Assembly (NCBI RefSeq): GCF_037975245.1
Contig: NC_092566.1
Span: 16,896,001 to 16,960,000 of the forward strand
Origin: Apostichopus japonicus
Taxonomy: Eukaryota > Echinodermata > Holothuroidea > Aspidochirotida > Stichopodidae
Reading direction: 5' to 3'
DNA length: 64,000 nucleotides
Below the pieces are notes generated by a model. The model saw only the letters and a list, made by a program, of their open reading frames with translations. It was not told where the DNA came from and searched no databases. This document shows positions 51,901-59,984 of the stretch, in pieces (position 1 is the first letter of the stretch; each line of letters begins with the position of its first letter). The translations under genes were made by a program, and so were the position numbers.

Positions 51901-52258
51901 CATTTTGGCAAGGTTGTGGCGTAAAAATGTTGCTGACCACTGCTACTGGCAGCTTTTAATTCAAGTCTAGGGGCCTAGTCGTGGGCATTCTAGAAGTAGC
52001 ACTAGGACTGGAGTGTAGGAGTACGACTACAGCCTAGCCTAACTTTAGTTTTACAGTGTAGATGTACGTAGGCCTCTGGCAAACTTAGGCAATAGTCGAT
52101 TGCGGAATACATAACATAGAGTAGATTAGGCCTAATTAAGTCCTAGGCCTTAGGGAAATCAATCGTGAGCTAACTTGGTATCCACAGTCACAGTACGCTG
52201 CAGGCAAATATACGACAGCCAAACAAGCAAGAATGATAAAACGACAACAGTGCTCCAT
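24810..52258 (-). CDS. MAN2B1: Lysosomal alpha-mannosidase (GH38), complete, with five alternative exon-5 cassettes
   Basis: Removes alpha-linked mannose from glycoprotein oligosaccharides in the lysosome; a Zn-dependent retaining glycosidase. Minus-strand exons: 52258-52175, 51514-51412, 49856-49683, 48729-48536, one of five cassettes (46686-46483, 46032-45829, 45725-45522, 45418-45215, 44789-44583), 43190-43002, 42728-42528, 41969-41897, 41377-41338, 40359-40290, 39708-39586, 39045-38929, 38257-38128, 37240-37152, 33926-33693, 32610-32492, 31518-31417, 30283-30196, 29411-29331, 28768-28541, 26907-26758, 25470-25353, 24904-24810. All phases agree and with one 68-codon cassette the product is 1001 aa (human enzyme 1011). 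Visible landmarks: N-terminal signal peptide, zinc motif PHTHDDVGW (H47, D49), nucleophile motif WHIDPFGHS (D171), [50 protein letters not shown], and C-terminal IRTF. Paralogous Golgi GH38 enzymes lack these lysosomal-type motifs. Confidence 0.95.
25353..25470 (-). CDS. MAN2B1: mannosidase exon 22
   Basis: Acceptor CATGCAG, donor GTGAGT. Encodes [20 protein letters not shown] and [13 protein letters not shown] (human LFSTFTITRLQETTLVANQ...RLKWTTNTGPTP). Confidence 0.93.
25794..26240. repeat. 74/72-bp tandem repeat, about six copies
   Basis: Units start CAGTGATCATG(T/C)ATGGCAG at about 25794, 25868, 25942, 26014, 26087 and 26159 and share ACATATGTAGACTACAGTCA and ACACTGTCACGTATATGAT. TGTATGG and TGCATGG units differ by loss of two bases, implying a dimeric higher-order unit. 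Lies in mannosidase intron 21. Confidence 0.92.
26758..26907 (-). CDS. MAN2B1: mannosidase exon 21
   Basis: Acceptor TCCCAG, donor GTGAAC, 50 codons. Encodes [20 protein letters not shown] and RLEHMFE (human LPPSVHLLTLASWG...LRLEHQF). A short exon before it is possible but not needed. Confidence 0.9.
28541..28768 (-). CDS. MAN2B1: mannosidase exon 20
   Basis: Acceptor CCCCAG, donor GTACGT, 76 codons. Encodes [19 protein letters not shown]... (human VHRRLLKDDGRGVSEPLME). Confidence 0.94.
28911..29140 (+). mobile_element. tRNA-derived SINE, near full length
   Basis: tRNA-like head with A box (TTAGCTCAGTGG) and B box (GGTTCGAGTC), then a body with ATTAATGTATGTCGTCCAGT, CAGAGTTGTTGACAATTGAC, GCTTGCGGCTTTGATAAGCC and TTCCTGCTTGCAGGAGGA, ending in ACATACATATATACA. 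Related bodies at 60955-61108 (+) and 61690-61789 (-). In mannosidase intron 19, opposite strand to the gene. Confidence 0.82.
29331..29411 (-). CDS. MAN2B1: mannosidase exon 19
   Basis: Acceptor TTTTTAG, donor GTAAGT. Encodes [20 protein letters not shown] (human [20 protein letters not shown]). Confidence 0.94.
30196..30283 (-). CDS. MAN2B1: mannosidase exon 18
   Basis: Acceptor CTTTCAG, donor GTAATT. Encodes [19 protein letters not shown] (human [17 protein letters not shown]). Confidence 0.94.
31417..31518 (-). CDS. MAN2B1: mannosidase exon 17
   Basis: Acceptor TCTTCAG, donor GTAAGA. Encodes [15 protein letters not shown] and [14 protein letters not shown] (human GKEVISRFDT...[13 protein letters not shown]). 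Confidence 0.94.
31751..32190 (-). mobile_element. 5'-truncated LINE fragment (reverse-transcriptase C-terminal part)
   Basis: Frame reading [42 protein letters not shown] and [13 protein letters not shown], typical of the region after the RT palm in non-LTR elements of the CR1/Jockey-like type seen in marine invertebrates. Inserted in mannosidase intron 16, same strand as the gene. Ends before an A-run on its 3' side. Not a host exon. Confidence 0.85.
32492..32610 (-). CDS. MAN2B1: mannosidase exon 16
   Basis: Acceptor TTTTCAG, donor GTGAGT. Encodes [12 protein letters not shown]...QIVRLY and [12 protein letters not shown] (human LELEWSVGPIPV). Confidence 0.93.
33503..33571 (+). mobile_element. 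degenerate tRNA-like sequence (SINE head or tRNA relic)
   Basis: Termini GGGTAG and CTACCC pair as an acceptor stem; A-box-like TAGTCCAGTTGG is good, the anticodon loop would read TGT, but the B box (TTTCAAATTCA) is degraded. Unlikely to be a functional tRNA gene. Confidence 0.5.
33693..33926 (-). CDS. MAN2B1: mannosidase exon 15
   Basis: Acceptor TTGGAAG, donor GTAGAC, 78 codons. Encodes [35 protein letters not shown] and AYIFRPNSS, very close to human. Confidence 0.93.
34037..34200 (+). mobile_element. tRNA-derived SINE (leucine-like head)
   Basis: A-box-like TATAGCCAAGTGG, long variable arm with GAGGCTAAGCAATTAGG, B box GGTTCAATTCC, then GTGGGTTTTTCATCCAAGAG and AGCAATCTATGG. Shares these in order with 9808-9917 on the opposite strand. 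In mannosidase intron 14. Confidence 0.68.
34395..36610. repeat. 2.2-kb GGCACAACACTAC tandem array with 727-bp internal duplication
   Basis: Built of short modules ACAAGGCACAACACTAC plus ACAACAC, CCAACACACTAC and ATAACATACTAC spacers. Region about 34903-35629 recurs at 35630-36356 with exact 727-bp offset over the parts compared. Fills much of the large intron 14 of the mannosidase. All open frames through it are repeat artefacts. Confidence 0.95.
37152..37240 (-). CDS. MAN2B1: mannosidase exon 14
   Basis: Acceptor CCTCCAG, donor GTAGGT. Pro-rich linker ending DTVISTD, which joins [12 protein letters not shown] of the next exon to match human LTIENEHIRATFD. Confidence 0.82.
37408..37521. repeat. 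~114-bp hairpin / foldback element
   Basis: AAAGTAAGGTGGCCTGGCGT and GATCCTAGCAGGATCTTCTTC reappear inverted as GAAGAAGATCCTGCTAGGATC and AGGCCAACTTACTTT around a short loop. In a mannosidase intron, 170 bp upstream of exon 14 on the gene strand. Confidence 0.75.
38128..38257 (-). CDS. MAN2B1: mannosidase exon 13
   Basis: Acceptor GACGTAG, donor GTATGT. Encodes ...[17 protein letters not shown] (human LLFSASLPALGFSTYSV). Ends in phase 1. Confidence 0.92.
38390..38725 (-). mobile_element. tRNA-derived SINE with conserved central domain
   Basis: Minus-strand head GGTCAAGTGGTTAAGGCAGTG...GGTTCGAGCCCTGGCC (A and B boxes, serine-like), then the complement of AAGTGCCTTGCCCAAGGACA, a core that recurs in SINEs of many marine animals (it resembles the Meta-domain type, from memory). 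Body continues to about 38390. Lies in mannosidase intron 12. Confidence 0.7.
38929..39045 (-). CDS. MAN2B1: mannosidase exon 12
   Basis: Acceptor TTTGCAG, donor GTATCT, 39 codons. Encodes [20 protein letters not shown] (human [20 protein letters not shown]). Confidence 0.93.
39586..39708 (-). CDS. MAN2B1: mannosidase exon 11
   Basis: Acceptor ATCGTAG, donor GTAAGA, 41 codons. Ends [12 protein letters not shown], matching human FCQQLNISICP. Confidence 0.92.
40084..40190. repeat. (AAT)n/(AGT)n microsatellite
   Basis: Runs of AATA and TAGTAG units in mannosidase intron 10. Confidence 0.85.
40290..40359 (-). CDS. MAN2B1: mannosidase exon 10
   Basis: Acceptor CATCAG, donor GTAAAG. Encodes [15 protein letters not shown] (human GTSRQHVANDYARQL). 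Confidence 0.92.
41338..41377 (-). CDS. MAN2B1: mannosidase exon 9 (QHHD motif)
   Basis: 40-bp exon, acceptor CTTTCAG, donor GTAAGT. Encodes [12 protein letters not shown]; the second His corresponds to zinc ligand H446 of the bovine enzyme. Phase 1 in, phase 2 out fits both neighbours. Confidence 0.9.
41897..41969 (-). CDS. MAN2B1: mannosidase exon 8
   Basis: Acceptor GAATTAG, donor GTGAGT, 24 codons plus one base. Encodes [12 protein letters not shown] (human VCNQLEALVG). Confidence 0.9.
42528..42728 (-). CDS. MAN2B1: mannosidase exon 7
   Basis: Acceptor TTTTTAG, donor GTAAGA. Encodes [30 protein letters not shown] and WSGYFVSR, all hallmark GH38 lysosomal motifs. Confidence 0.95.
43002..43190 (-). 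CDS. MAN2B1: mannosidase exon 6, constant exon after the cassettes
   Basis: Acceptor CATCTAG, donor GTAAGC, 63 codons, phase 0 to 0. Encodes [18 protein letters not shown], then [18 protein letters not shown]; the GSDF Asp is a conserved active-site residue of the family. Confidence 0.95.
43380..43536. repeat. direct repeat pair with palindromic heads in the intron after the cassettes
   Basis: 43380-43431 and 43484-43536 share GCAGCC(A/T)GGCTGC, CATAAG(A/G)TGAAAT, TT(T/C)CACACAAT and CTACAATTCAA. Each head is a 13-bp palindrome; ACAATAGTTTCTATTGT between them is another. Position between cassette E and constant exon 6. Confidence 0.7.
44583..44789 (-). CDS. MAN2B1: mannosidase exon 5, cassette E
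   Basis: Acceptor TTTGTAG, donor GTAATA, 69 codons (one extra residue before the Tyr), phase 0 to 0. Starts [11 protein letters not shown] exactly as cassette A, then diverges (DEDDRRARK); Tyr-Thr at 51-52, FCFDRGC. Confidence 0.93.
45215..45418 (-). CDS. MAN2B1: mannosidase exon 5, cassette D
   Basis: Acceptor CCCTCAG, consensus donor GTAAGT, 68 codons, phase 0 to 0. Starts [15 protein letters not shown]; Arg at 10, Trp at 29, Tyr-Ala at 50-51, FCYDVKC. Closest to cassette B. Confidence 0.93.
45522..45725 (-). pseudogene. MAN2B1: mannosidase exon 5, cassette C, interrupted by TGA
   Basis: 68 codons aligned without gaps to cassettes A, B and D, and phase 0 to 0 with AG/GT borders, but codon 10 is TGA (45698-45696) where the other four have Arg. 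The rest is intact ([32 protein letters not shown]). Its acceptor has a weak pyrimidine tract (GCGGCGGCGCAG). A single CpG transition CGA to TGA explains the stop. Either a recently dead cassette or a poison exon that would trigger decay of the transcript. Confidence 0.85.
45829..46032 (-). CDS. MAN2B1: mannosidase exon 5, cassette B
   Basis: Acceptor CTTGCAG, donor GTAGCA, 68 codons, phase 0 to 0. Starts [15 protein letters not shown]; Arg at 10, Trp at 29, Tyr-Gly at 50-51, FCFDRGC. 103-nt intron to cassette C. Confidence 0.93.
46483..46686 (-). CDS. MAN2B1: mannosidase exon 5, cassette A
   Basis: Acceptor CCTACAG, donor GTACAT, 68 codons, phase 0 to 0. Starts [11 protein letters not shown], with the conserved Arg at position 10, Trp at 29, Tyr-Asp at 50-51 and the FCFDQIC disulphide pair. 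Tyr-Asp equals the Golgi enzyme pattern rather than the vertebrate lysosomal Tyr-Asn. Confidence 0.93.
48536..48729 (-). CDS. MAN2B1: mannosidase exon 4 (catalytic nucleophile), constant exon before the cassettes
   Basis: Acceptor TTTAAAG, donor GTGAGT, ends phase 0. Encodes [25 protein letters not shown] and [15 protein letters not shown]; the Asp of HIDPFGHS is the GH38 nucleophile (residue 171 here). Confidence 0.95.
49683..49856 (-). CDS. MAN2B1: mannosidase exon 3
   Basis: Acceptor ATAAAG, donor GTGAGA. Encodes [35 protein letters not shown] and KVTGYVNEG, near-identical in pattern to the human enzyme. Confidence 0.95.
51239..51286. repeat. 12-bp minisatellite (AGGAAATACA-AC), four copies
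   Basis: Short array of GGAAATACAACA units in the intron 5 of... exon 2's downstream side, i.e. between mannosidase exons 2 and 3. The open frame across it is not an exon. Confidence 0.75.
51412..51514 (-). CDS. MAN2B1: mannosidase exon 2 (zinc-binding motif)
   Basis: Acceptor GTACAG, donor GTTTGT. Encodes [20 protein letters not shown] and QYFYG. The second His and second Asp of HTHDD are zinc ligands in GH38 structures. Confidence 0.95.
52175..52258 (-). CDS. MAN2B1: mannosidase exon 1 (start codon and signal peptide)
   Basis: ATG at 52258-52256, donor GTTAGC, 28 codons. Encodes a basic-then-hydrophobic signal ([16 protein letters not shown]) ending CGYQ, the counterpart of 'GYETC' at the mature N terminus of the human enzyme. 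Start chosen because it gives a signal peptide and joins in phase 0. Confidence 0.85.
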
Positions 52259-53859
52259 TTTGCCCGTCCAGCTCATCAATAAGAGTTTAAGGAAGTTTTC
52301 ACGATACGGCGCCTATCCAGCTCAGAGTTATCGTTGCACAGACTGTAAGCCAACTGTAAATTGGCAATTGTCTCGGATATTGCGTTACGTGTGAAGTGGC
52401 TGACAGTCTTTCTACGTAAATTCATGTGACGCGAAATCACATGGTAACTTTTTTTAGCGGAAGATTGTATACATGTGATGGCCGACCGAATGTTCTAGGA
52501 TTTGGTCACATATTTTAATTTCCAGTCTTCGTTTTCTGGCAAAATTTGACATGCTTTTACAGCACATGAGTTCTGAAGTGTAAGGTAGTCTTGGTCCACA
52601 TTTTATTTCAGATTGTTCAGGTGTAAAATTATTCATTATTCTTCACAGTCTTCTCGCTTTGACACTTGATCGGTTTTCTGACGTTCAACTCTTAATGCCT
52701 GTATTACACTACAGTACGTATCCAGCATATGCCATGTACTAGTACTAAAGACTAAGTACTTAGCCTAAGTCAAGGCTGGACCCATAACGTAGGCATATAT
52801 GACAGTAGGCGTATCACTTTATCAGTGTCACTTATCAATATCAGTCAGTGTTGTCAGTCTAGCCTGGACTTGGCTTATTCTAACATTTACTAGTTTGGCC
52901 TACCCCATATTACATGCCGATACACCTAGAGAAATTGTTCCATGTCACCATTGTAATGCACTGCCCTTAGGCTACTACTTTTCTATCAGAATGAAAAGTA
53001 AACATTGCAGTGATCTCATTATTAATCTTTGAAGGAAATCATTCATATGAAATGTTTTCCCAAAATGTTTGACCTTATGTTAAGAAACATCTCCATTGCT
53101 TTTGAAGTTGAGTAGATTTGTTGGAGGAAAGAAAGTAACGATACCCTGCATGAGACAACAATCACATTAACTTTCCGAATCTATTAAATGCTTACTAAAC
53201 ATGTCTGGTGGCTTCAGGATAAATGTGATATTTACATGTTAGTTGTTACAGTGCAGCCTGTTCAGTTTCTGTTATACTATCCATACACTTTTCCATGTTA
53301 AATTTAAAATGTTACAGTGGTAAAAGTGCCTTAGGGCCTACTCAATTTAGCTGCATAGTCTGCAGTTTTGACCAAATTTTGACAGTCGAACAACATTTTG
53401 GACAATTTGAGGATGACAAGCAATTGTGTCCGTGGTACAGTAGCTAGTTACGGTATTCAAAGATAGAATTGTTATAAAAGCAGATAAGTTCAAGGTACAG
53501 TAGGCCTTACTTAGGTACTCGTTTTGTACGTTCTAAGGTTGAGCAATGTGACGTCTCCACAATGTAAATGTGCTTGGCAGGAGAGACAACATAAGATTTA
53601 TAATCACATTAAGTAGCCAGTTTCATACGGTTGAGGCAATCTGTCTTCCGGTAAAATAGTCACTATTATATTCATTTTCTCAAAGTTTGGTCAAGTACAT
53701 CTTCATGAGATTTTGTTTTCATTCACTAAGTACTATTTTTCTTTACCATTCCAGACCTTGTTTCTAAGATTCAAGTTTTTATCGTGCATCATCATCCTAA
53801 CTGCTTCTAGAGTCCTTACCAGAATTTTGTAGTTATTTATTTGCTATTTGGATTCAAGG
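52259..53859. promoter_or_regulatory. divergent intergenic region (mannosidase and R-SNARE start codons back to back)
   Basis: About 1.6 kb between two start codons that face away from each other, so both promoters and 5' UTRs should lie here. No convincing TATA box or other motif is claimed. The mannosidase ATG is preceded on its strand by GAGCTGGACGGGCAAA. The SNARE ATG is preceded by an intron-like or 5' UTR stretch. Confidence 0.5.
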
Positions 53860-54023
53860 ATGGAGGGAGAACCAGCAATCCTGTATAGTTGCATAACTAG
53901 AGGAACTCTGTTGCTTGTAGAGCACACAAAAAACTACGAGCACAACTTTGCCCAAGTAGCTCAGTCTATGATGCAAACCTTAGCATCTCATACAGACTAC
54001 AAAGCAGTTTATAATGCCCATGA
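53860..54023 (+). CDS. R-SNARE exon 1 (longin domain, start codon)
   Basis: ATG at 53860, donor GTAAGT, ends in phase 2. Encodes MEGEPAILYSCITRGTLLLV; the hydrophobic AIL(Y/F) start with RGT matches VAMP7 (MAILFAVVARGT), which supports this start. Confidence 0.88.
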
Positions 54024-56918
54024 GTAAGTACATTAATCAATTGTTTAAAATCAAGGCCTGCCCACGTTGAAGGGTGTCATTTGTTTCTACTGATTAATTT
54101 ATGTTACGATAGGGGCCTAACAATAGAAAAAAGGGAAAAGCTAACAGTGAAAGGAAGGAGTGCTGACATTACCGTAGGTACAGTAGTTCTAGCAACTTCA
54201 CTTGTAGAGATCATGTTTTATGTAGACAAAAACTCCATGTTGAACTTAATTCTTGAAGTGTTGTCTGTATATTAGCAAGAACAGCAGATGATACTGATCA
54301 TACACTTCATTAATACTGTAAGCGAGCGTTCAAAGAACGCTCCACACATTCAGTACTGTATAAGGCATTCATTATAATCAATCTGCTGTAATGTGCCCGG
54401 CTGAACATTTCACTCTTCTGGACACAACCCAACTCAAATTGACCATTCATCTGTGTCATTTCTTGATTGCAATGTGTGCATAACTTGTATTCATGAACCA
54501 CTACTCCACTCTTCAGCCTGCCAGTCTGTGAAATAGCGATATGTTGAGTTTATCCAACTGTGAACTTGACGTGAATTTATTAACACTGGCAAAAATTTTG
54601 ATAGTCCAATGTTTTAAGGCCATTCCCCATGATCAAGGTTGTGATCATGCGGTCACTGAAAGTATAAATTTCCGGACAATTTGAAGTACCAATGTAAGCA
54701 AAAAATTCTTGCAGTCAAGAATAATTGTCTGAAGCTGAGACTGATTATTACTGTACTTGTCTCTGGTACCACTTTGTGGTCTTTTCTCATTGATATACAG
54801 TAGGCCAACTCTGGAAACTACTCACCTGTCACAAGGTACATTATTTATTAATGTATATACTTAATTTTACAGAAATGTGTTAAAAAATATCCCAGAATTG
54901 TTTGTATAGTGGAAGGGGGGGGGGGGAGGTATAACGGGGAGAGGAGGGGAGAGAGTGAAATTCAGCAGCAATCGATCAGCACATAGATTTACTGTTTACT
55001 ACTTGTTGGCATGCAAAGAGATATATTTATCATTGATATACCAATATTTGATTTGCTTTTTCCACTCAGGTCTTACCTTTTCCATGTCATCATTGAGAAT
55101 GGCATTGCCTACATTTGTGTCACAACTTCAGACTTCAATAAAATCGGAGCTCATGCGTATCTCCAGGAGATCATCCAAAGGATACATTCCACTAACCTGG
55201 CTTCCAGGGTCAACTATGCCGGAGAATATGAACTCAACAGAGAGTTCAGTGTGGTCTTGGGACAAGAAATGGTAATGTACCATAGCAGGATGTATATATC
55301 TAGTTCCGTTCTTGAACATTATATTCGTTGTTCTGTTTTGTGTTACAAGTACAATATATGTTTTGTCAGTCGTCAAGGGCATCTATAATTAACCCAAGCT
55401 CTCCTCCTCTTATTTACAACGTTCATTGCTCTCATGAAGTCATCGTTATCGCAAAACAGTGAATACACTAGTTAGTAGCATACGCCAGTGTTGTATTATA
55501 TTGGAGTCAGTAATGGCATGAAATGGCTGGAACAAGTTTTAAAAAATGATACTTTAATGTACTTAGCTCTCATCACACACACACCCCCCCCCCCCCACAG
55601 AACATGTACTTGTTATCAAGATCACTGTTGAACCACTTTATATTTGCATCTTTTGAAATTTTAGTCTTTGTCATATATTGTACTTCTTCAAGGTTACTGG
55701 GCAATGCACTGCAGTTATGTTAAAACAAAAAACATCAGAGTTTATGGAACAAAATGTTTTGACTGTTTGAGATTATAGCCCATAAATTGGTCTTTTGTAA
55801 CTATGAGAGAAGACAAGTTGACTGGAATAGAGAATAAATATATAACATTGAGTAGGAGACAGGATGAAGTAGAACCTTCGTTTAGAAAAGATATTGTTTT
55901 TCTTTCTTGTTGTTTTAGGACCACTACACAAGTCTTAAAGGTTATCAGAAAGATGATAAGCTGGGCACGCTACAACGACAAGTCGACGATGTGAAAGAAA
56001 TCATGACACAGAACATCGAGAAAGTCGTTAGCCGTGGGGAATTACTGGATGACCTTTTGACCAAAACAGAAGATTTGGAAGCAAGCGTAAGTAAAGTAAA
56101 TAAGCAAAAATTGTATGTTTGTACTCGCGCACCAACTATTTTAGACGGATCGTTCATCAGGTTCAAATTTTTGAGGACTTTTTTCCCTCCCCGGTTGTCC
56201 CTCGGCGACCAGGTCTTACATTTTGGTTGTCCAAATGACAAATATGGTCGTCCAAAAAAATGTTGCAAAATATTAAACAAAGAATGACCAATATGTATAC
56301 TGTAGGAAAGATATGTAGGTTTGGGCAATAGAATACCAGCTTTGGGCCATCAAAACTCCCATTTGGGTGGACTATAGGCCTTTTTTTGCTGTATTTTCAG
56401 TATCTCCAAACGACAGAGGAGGTGACCCCAATTAATCATTTTACCTACAGTACTTTGGGCGGCATAATTAGGTTCAATGCAGTGTGACTATGATGTTAAA
56501 CAACTGGTCATCCACTGGATTTCCAAAGCTGTGCTTCGTTGTCCGAACAGAAACTCGGTCATCTCGAGCGATTAGACTGCCATTTGAAAGATTGCCCTGA
56601 TTATGAACTGGGTTTGTTCCGGAAGATTTTGATTCTTTAAACTGACATAAATACACATATTACAGTTTCTAGATACATGAAAAGTTTGTCAAGTTGATTT
56701 TAATCGTATTTACCAACTTTTCAGTTTTTGTTTTTCCATCTCACATTTGTTTATTCCTTGTTGCTTTGCAGTCCAAGTCATTTCACAGTACATCTCGCCA
56801 AGTCAGGAAAAAGTTTTACTGGAAGAGTGCCCGTATGACGATCCTTGTCGTTACGATCATCCTGATAATACTGGCTGTCATCGTGGTCGTTATCTTAAAA
56901 TTGACGAACAAGATATGA
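53860..56918 (+). CDS. Longin-type R-SNARE (VAMP7-like), complete
   Basis: Four exons 53860-54023, 55070-55271, 55919-56086, 56772-56918 join in frame to 226 aa (human VAMP7 is 220). Residues 1-115 form a longin domain (EPAILYSCITRGTLLLVEHT; SYLFHVIIENGIAYICVTTS), about 136-196 an R-SNARE coiled coil with zero-layer Arg161 (VVSRGELLDDLLTKTEDLEA), and about 200-222 a transmembrane anchor (TILVVTIILIILAVIVVVIL) with a short luminal end. Family role: vesicle SNARE in late endosome, lysosome and plasma-membrane fusion, autoinhibited by the longin domain. Longin plus SNARE plus TM excludes YKT6 (lipid-anchored) and SEC22 is less similar by its start; exact orthology to VAMP7 is not proved, and the SNARE part also resembles VAMP4/VAMP8. 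Divergent from the mannosidase gene, both being lysosome-related. Confidence 0.9.
55070..55271 (+). CDS. R-SNARE exon 2 (longin domain)
   Basis: Acceptor CCACTCAG, donor GTAATG. Encodes SYLFHVIIENGIAYICVTTS, then DFNKIGAHAYLQEIIQRI (VAMP7 NYLFHYICQDRIVYLCITDD). Confidence 0.92.
55919..56086 (+). CDS. R-SNARE exon 3 (SNARE motif)
   Basis: Acceptor TTTTAG, donor GTAAGT, 56 codons, phase 0 both ends. Encodes most of the SNARE heptads (LQRQVDDVKEIMTQNIEKVV) and the zero-layer Arg. Confidence 0.93.
56772..56918 (+). CDS. R-SNARE exon 4 (SNARE end and TM anchor)
   Basis: Acceptor TTTGCAG; stop TGA at 56916-56918. Encodes SKSFHSTSRQVRKKFYWKSA, the basic juxtamembrane stretch, then a Val/Ile-rich TM helix. 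Confidence 0.93.
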   Translation, partial: SKSFHSTSRQVRKKFYWKSARMTILVVTIILIILAVIVVVILKLTNKI

Positions 56919-59720
56919 TTGCACAAACGATGGCAGAGTCAAAACCTTCCGTCAGTGATAACGACAGGCTGCAACCAATCGAGATGGATGATGGCAGCTA
57001 ACTTAAAAACATGAAAAGTTGATTTTCTGAAAGAGATGGGATCAAATGATTTTTACAGATTGGAGAAAAAAAACTGCCATGATTGTACTTACTGTAGGTG
57101 GACTATGACTGTTCCCGGATGGCTTGAAGGTATCTCATAGGAGAAGAAAAATTCATACCGACCAACTTTTGTACAGCAGGGGCTGTAGTAATGAGCCACC
57201 TGAAATGTACAGGACCTCTGTTAGTGGATTCACTTTAACACTCTTTGCAGCAAAGAAGTGCGGAGAATGTATCGACTGTGACTATCGCAGTACAAGGAGC
57301 TGCACTCTTGTTATTTATTTCAGCCTGTTATCTTTGGAACATAACATTGTCACTATTCAAACTTACTTGAGAATTAAAATGTATCATTTCCCTCTTTGTA
57401 TTAGAGTCATTATACCATGCTTAGTACATTGAAAAGGGGAAACAGTGTCAAAAATGAGCTTTCGTAAACAAATATGGCCTACAAAAATTTTGGATCAGAC
57501 GTAAGGCCTCAACTACTTACGTATCTTGTGCAAGAGATTTGAACGCGAAAGGTACAGTTTCTTACAAGTAGCTGGAACATTTCTAGGGATTATGAAGTAC
57601 TATATAGTGATGAAACAGAATTAAACTGTATATTAAGATATAACTTACAAAGGGAATAAAGAAGGGAAAGTTCATTGAAAAGTGAATCTCATTGGCGCTC
57701 GCGGCAATAACCCCCCCTAAAAATAATGCTCGTTGCTGGAATGGAAGCACCTCTTTTGGTTAGCACTGTTACTTATTAGAGTTCATGGTATGGAAGTGTA
57801 TCTAGTCAATAGTCACACTGTACATGTGCAACTGTCTGCTGTAGAGACCCCAACTATAGCACGCTATCATGGAAAAGTTTCTTGAGATTATGTAATCCAG
57901 CTGCCTTGGTTGTAAGATGACCTCTTTTTACCAATTAGTCTGCAACGCCTGCCACTTATTTTTTCTTTGTTTGAACGCCGTATGATTAACTACACTGTAG
58001 ACATAAAATATTTCCACACAGTGGTTACACAAAAAGCCTAATGGTGTTTAGAAGCTATGCAGGCTAATTGTAGAGCCTGAGGTCGATTTACGACCGTGGC
58101 AGGTCGATTATGTAATCACAAAACTTTCCTAGCTATAGTGTGCTATAATTAGAGCCAATAAAGCAGATCTTTTAAGTACCATGATATGTCAAGGACCCTA
58201 CACAAGTGTGCAGTCTGTTACAGGTGACTATTTAATGGTTGGAAAGGGAGTTGGAGGGGTGTGTGGGGGGAGGGGGCACGAGGCAGGAGGAAACTTTTTT
58301 GTATAACTACTGTAGAGTAAGCTTAATCCATGACTGTGATAGCAGCCTTTTATCACTAGTCATGGGACCTTCAGGTTTGATGCATTCATGCTGGTTGCAA
58401 CAAACTAAACTACTTTCTTATCCATTCGGATGAGTACTCTTCATCATACATTGGCTGACATTCCAATGGTCTGTACAGTGTCTTAATAGAACTATTCATT
58501 CACTAAACACAGCATCATATGCTTGATTTCTGCTCTATACTTGGATTACAAGACTTTACTCAGTTCTGTTTTTATTTTAGAAATATGGATGTACTTGTAA
58601 CACTTTTGCTATAGAAGACTCACTGTAGCATGTATTCATAACAAAAAAACAAAAAAATGTTAATATGTTTTTCTCTACATTCCTCACTGAAAATGTTGCC
58701 ATTTTATTGCTTTAATTATAACTCTGTATTTATTGAAATTCACTTCAAGAATTTAATCTCAATTAGAGGAGATTATTTCAGAAGTCACATTATGTAAGCA
58801 GAATCAATAGATTTTTAGAAATTTGCAAAAATAAGTGTTTGGTTGATTTGTAAAGGTTATTTGTGTAACCCCTATAGATGAAAATGAAGTGAAACTAGTA
58901 GAAGGAGCATCTGCTTAGAGGTATAAAATATTGGTTTTGATATATTTATATATTTTTGATCTTTTCTAACCTTTGGCCACAGATTGAGTTTGAGTTGTAC
59001 TTTATAATGTGCAGTTACCTAGTGGATTTTATACCTGACCAGCAAGGGATGTATTTAACACTAATTAATCGATTGTCCTATATCATTCACTGCAAAGACA
59101 TTCCCTTATCTGATCAAATAATAGAAACCCAAAAAGGGTTCAAACAAGTTTGTAGATACCTAACCCTGCACACTGGTGTGGAATCTGTGGATGGATACCA
59201 ATTGTAGTGTACTAATTTGGGTCTCGATCTGATGGCAGTAGTTAAAAAGGTCTCTTTAATCATGAAATATATTAACATTTTGAAATTTTCCTTTTAAATG
59301 AAAAATCGTAAGTAATATAAAGCGAATAAGTTGACGACTATTATTTCCACATTATTGTACATTTTATAAAGTGTTTTGAAGATTTGTCATTTTTGTTTCT
59401 ATGTAAACACTTTATTAAAATTACCTGTAGAAGAATGCATTCGTCTTTTCAACAAGTGCACTTTAATTGTATATCATACTCAGATTCTATGTGCAGGATG
59501 CACTTATTTCTGGATAGTTCGTTACGTTTTCTTTCTAACATAAAATATTATAGACAACTCTGTGGATGTTTTATTTTTTTTTTAAATTTGTAAGTATGTA
59601 GTTTGTTATGCTTTGTAAATATTCTGATAAACATATATGAAAGACAATACAGATGCAGTTTCAACTGTGACCGAAATATGTCTGTTATTTATTTCAAAAT
59701 TTAAAGATTAACGAGTTGCT
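56919..59720 (+). other. putative 3' UTR and flank of the R-SNARE gene
   Basis: No further coding signal recognised. Candidate polyadenylation hexamers AATAAA at 57655-57660 and 58157-58162. Otherwise AT-rich unique sequence. Confidence 0.5.
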
Positions 59721-59984
59721 CGAAACAGTGGCGGCTTGTACAGGATCTCAAAGGTACCAGGGGGGCGAGGGATTGACCAAAAGTTAATATCCCCAACTAA
59801 GCTAGGTAAGGGATGAAACCTAGATGGAAGGGTCCTAGGATTTCTTTTATAAAGGAGGGGGTTGTGACCTTAGTGTTTGAAATCGACTCTCATGTGTGTG
59901 TGTGTGTGCGAGAAGGGGAGGGGGGGGGGGAGATACCCCCTCCCCGTAAAAAAACTCGCAAAATAAGAAAGCATAGGAGACCCA

